The notes under the pieces were generated by a model. It had not been told where the DNA came from and searched no databases. It saw only the letters and a program-made list of their open reading frames with translations. A stretch of 42,006 nt of DNA, from NCBI GenBank assembly GCA_937995865.1, contig CALKJA010000093.1, forward strand, positions 1-42,006, given 5' to 3'. The DNA is from an uncultured Paracoccaceae bacterium. GTDB taxonomy: Bacteria > Pseudomonadota > Alphaproteobacteria > Rhodobacterales > Rhodobacteraceae. Numbering within the stretch: position 1 is the first letter of the stretch; each line of letters opens with the position of its first letter. Positions 41,518 through 42,006 of this stretch are shown here, piece after piece. Position numbers and translations under genes: made by a program.

Positions 41518-42006
41518 ATGGAAGGGATGGACACACTCATCCTGTCGCGCATCCAATTCGCGGCCAATATCTCTTTTCACATCTTGTTTCCAACGATCAC
41601 GATCGCTTTGGGATGGGTCCTGCTGTTTTTCAAACTTCGCTTTAATGCAACCGGCGATGAAAAATGGATGAACGCTTATCGCTTTTGGGTAAAGGTCTTC
41701 GCTTTGTCTTTTGGCATGGGCGTTGTCTCGGGCATTACGATGTCCTTCCAATTCGGAACCAACTGGCCCGGCTTTATGGAGAGTGTGGGCAACATCGCGG
41801 GGCCGCTCTTGGCCTATGAGGTTATGACCGCCTTTTTCCTTGAGGCTGTCTTCCTTGGGATCATGCTCTTTGGGGCGCAGCGAGTGCCAAGCTGGCTGCA
41901 CACGACTGCAACCGCACTCGTGGCCTTTGGAACAACAATGTCCACCTTCTGGATCTTAGTGTTGAACAGTTGGATGCATACGCCTGTTGGGTACGAGATC
42001 ATTGAC
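41518..42006 (+). CDS. cydA: Cytochrome bd-type (cyanide-insensitive) quinol oxidase subunit I, 5' part
   Basis: Inner-membrane quinol oxidase subunit, incomplete: 163 codons to the window edge, with no stop. The opening MEGMDTLILSRIQFAA leads into ISFHILFPTI, with His21 in the position of the heme b595 ligand. GVVSGITMSFQFGTNWP and AYEVMTAFFLEAVFLG are the expected helices 2 and 3. The FHILFPTI variant is typical of the CIO-type alphaproteobacterial enzyme. AAGGA lies before the ATG. cydB should follow outside the window. Confidence 0.94.
   Translation, partial: MEGMDTLILSRIQFAANISFHILFPTITIALGWVLLFFKLRFNATGDEKWMNAYRFWVKVFALSFGMGVVSGITMSFQFGTNWPGFMESVGNIAGPLLAYEVMTAFFLEAVFLGIMLFGAQRVPSWLHTTATALVAFGTTMSTFWILVLNSWMHTPVGYEIID

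Noticed and set aside
1-42006. CRISPR arrays, prophage, transposases, toxin-antitoxin or defence genes
   Set aside because: No regularly spaced repeats, no transposase or integrase-like proteins and no defence-type domains were seen. The window is metabolic throughout.

Overview
The gene content and gene orders point to a marine alphaproteobacterium of the Roseobacter group (Rhodobacterales). The indicators are a tpa-tauR-xsc-pta taurine locus, a cytoplasmic SoeABC sulfite dehydrogenase, a De Ley-Doudoroff galactose operon, a membrane-bound PuuD urate oxidase, and a GbsR/MarR gene in front of a cyanide-insensitive-type cydA. The assignment comes from recognising protein families in the sequence, not from a database search. 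No tRNA, rRNA, insertion sequence, phage gene or CRISPR array was seen; this reads as compact, metabolically specialised chromosomal (or chromid) DNA.

Bases 1-18617 hold a nearly self-contained taurine dissimilation system. TauABC imports taurine, Tpa transaminates it to sulfoacetaldehyde, and Xsc splits that to acetyl phosphate and sulfite. AckA and Pta handle the acetyl phosphate. A short-type citrate synthase could draw the acetyl-CoA into the TCA cycle. Sulfite is exported by a TauE/TSUP protein or oxidised to sulfate by SoeABC. TauR is the MocR-type regulator, and two tandem boxes with the same 23-bp period lie upstream of both tpa and xsc. Oddities are pta inverted inside a forward gene run, an alpha/beta-hydrolase between soeA and soeB, and an untracked 45-residue membrane protein with a good ribosome site just before soeB.

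Bases 18748-32254 hold a galactoside utilisation cluster: an IclR regulator and ABC ATPase on the minus strand, divergent from binding protein, two permeases, GH36 alpha-galactosidase, SDR dehydrogenase, DgoK, DgoA, SMP-30 lactonase, GH42 beta-galactosidase and aldose 1-epimerase. Together they would import alpha/beta-galactosides and take galactose to pyruvate plus glyceraldehyde 3-phosphate. Galactonate dehydratase is absent. A TTGACA/TATCAT promoter and a downstream palindrome lie in the divergent region.

Bases 32251-39067 hold urate catabolism: PuuD, UraH, a PuuE-UraD fusion, ureidoglycine aminohydrolase and AllA, interrupted by an RTX-like calcium-binding protein and a GFA-family gene that may have a premature amber stop. 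Allantoate amidohydrolase is absent. The right end (39381-42006) has a class III aminotransferase, a GbsR/MarR regulator with a perfect 9-bp palindrome over its 5' leader, and the first 163 codons of cydA. Two intergenic repeat types occur twice each: a dual-hairpin element (18679-18719, 40757-40798) and a 33-nt conserved element followed by a GC-rich hairpin (3-59, 39094-39153).
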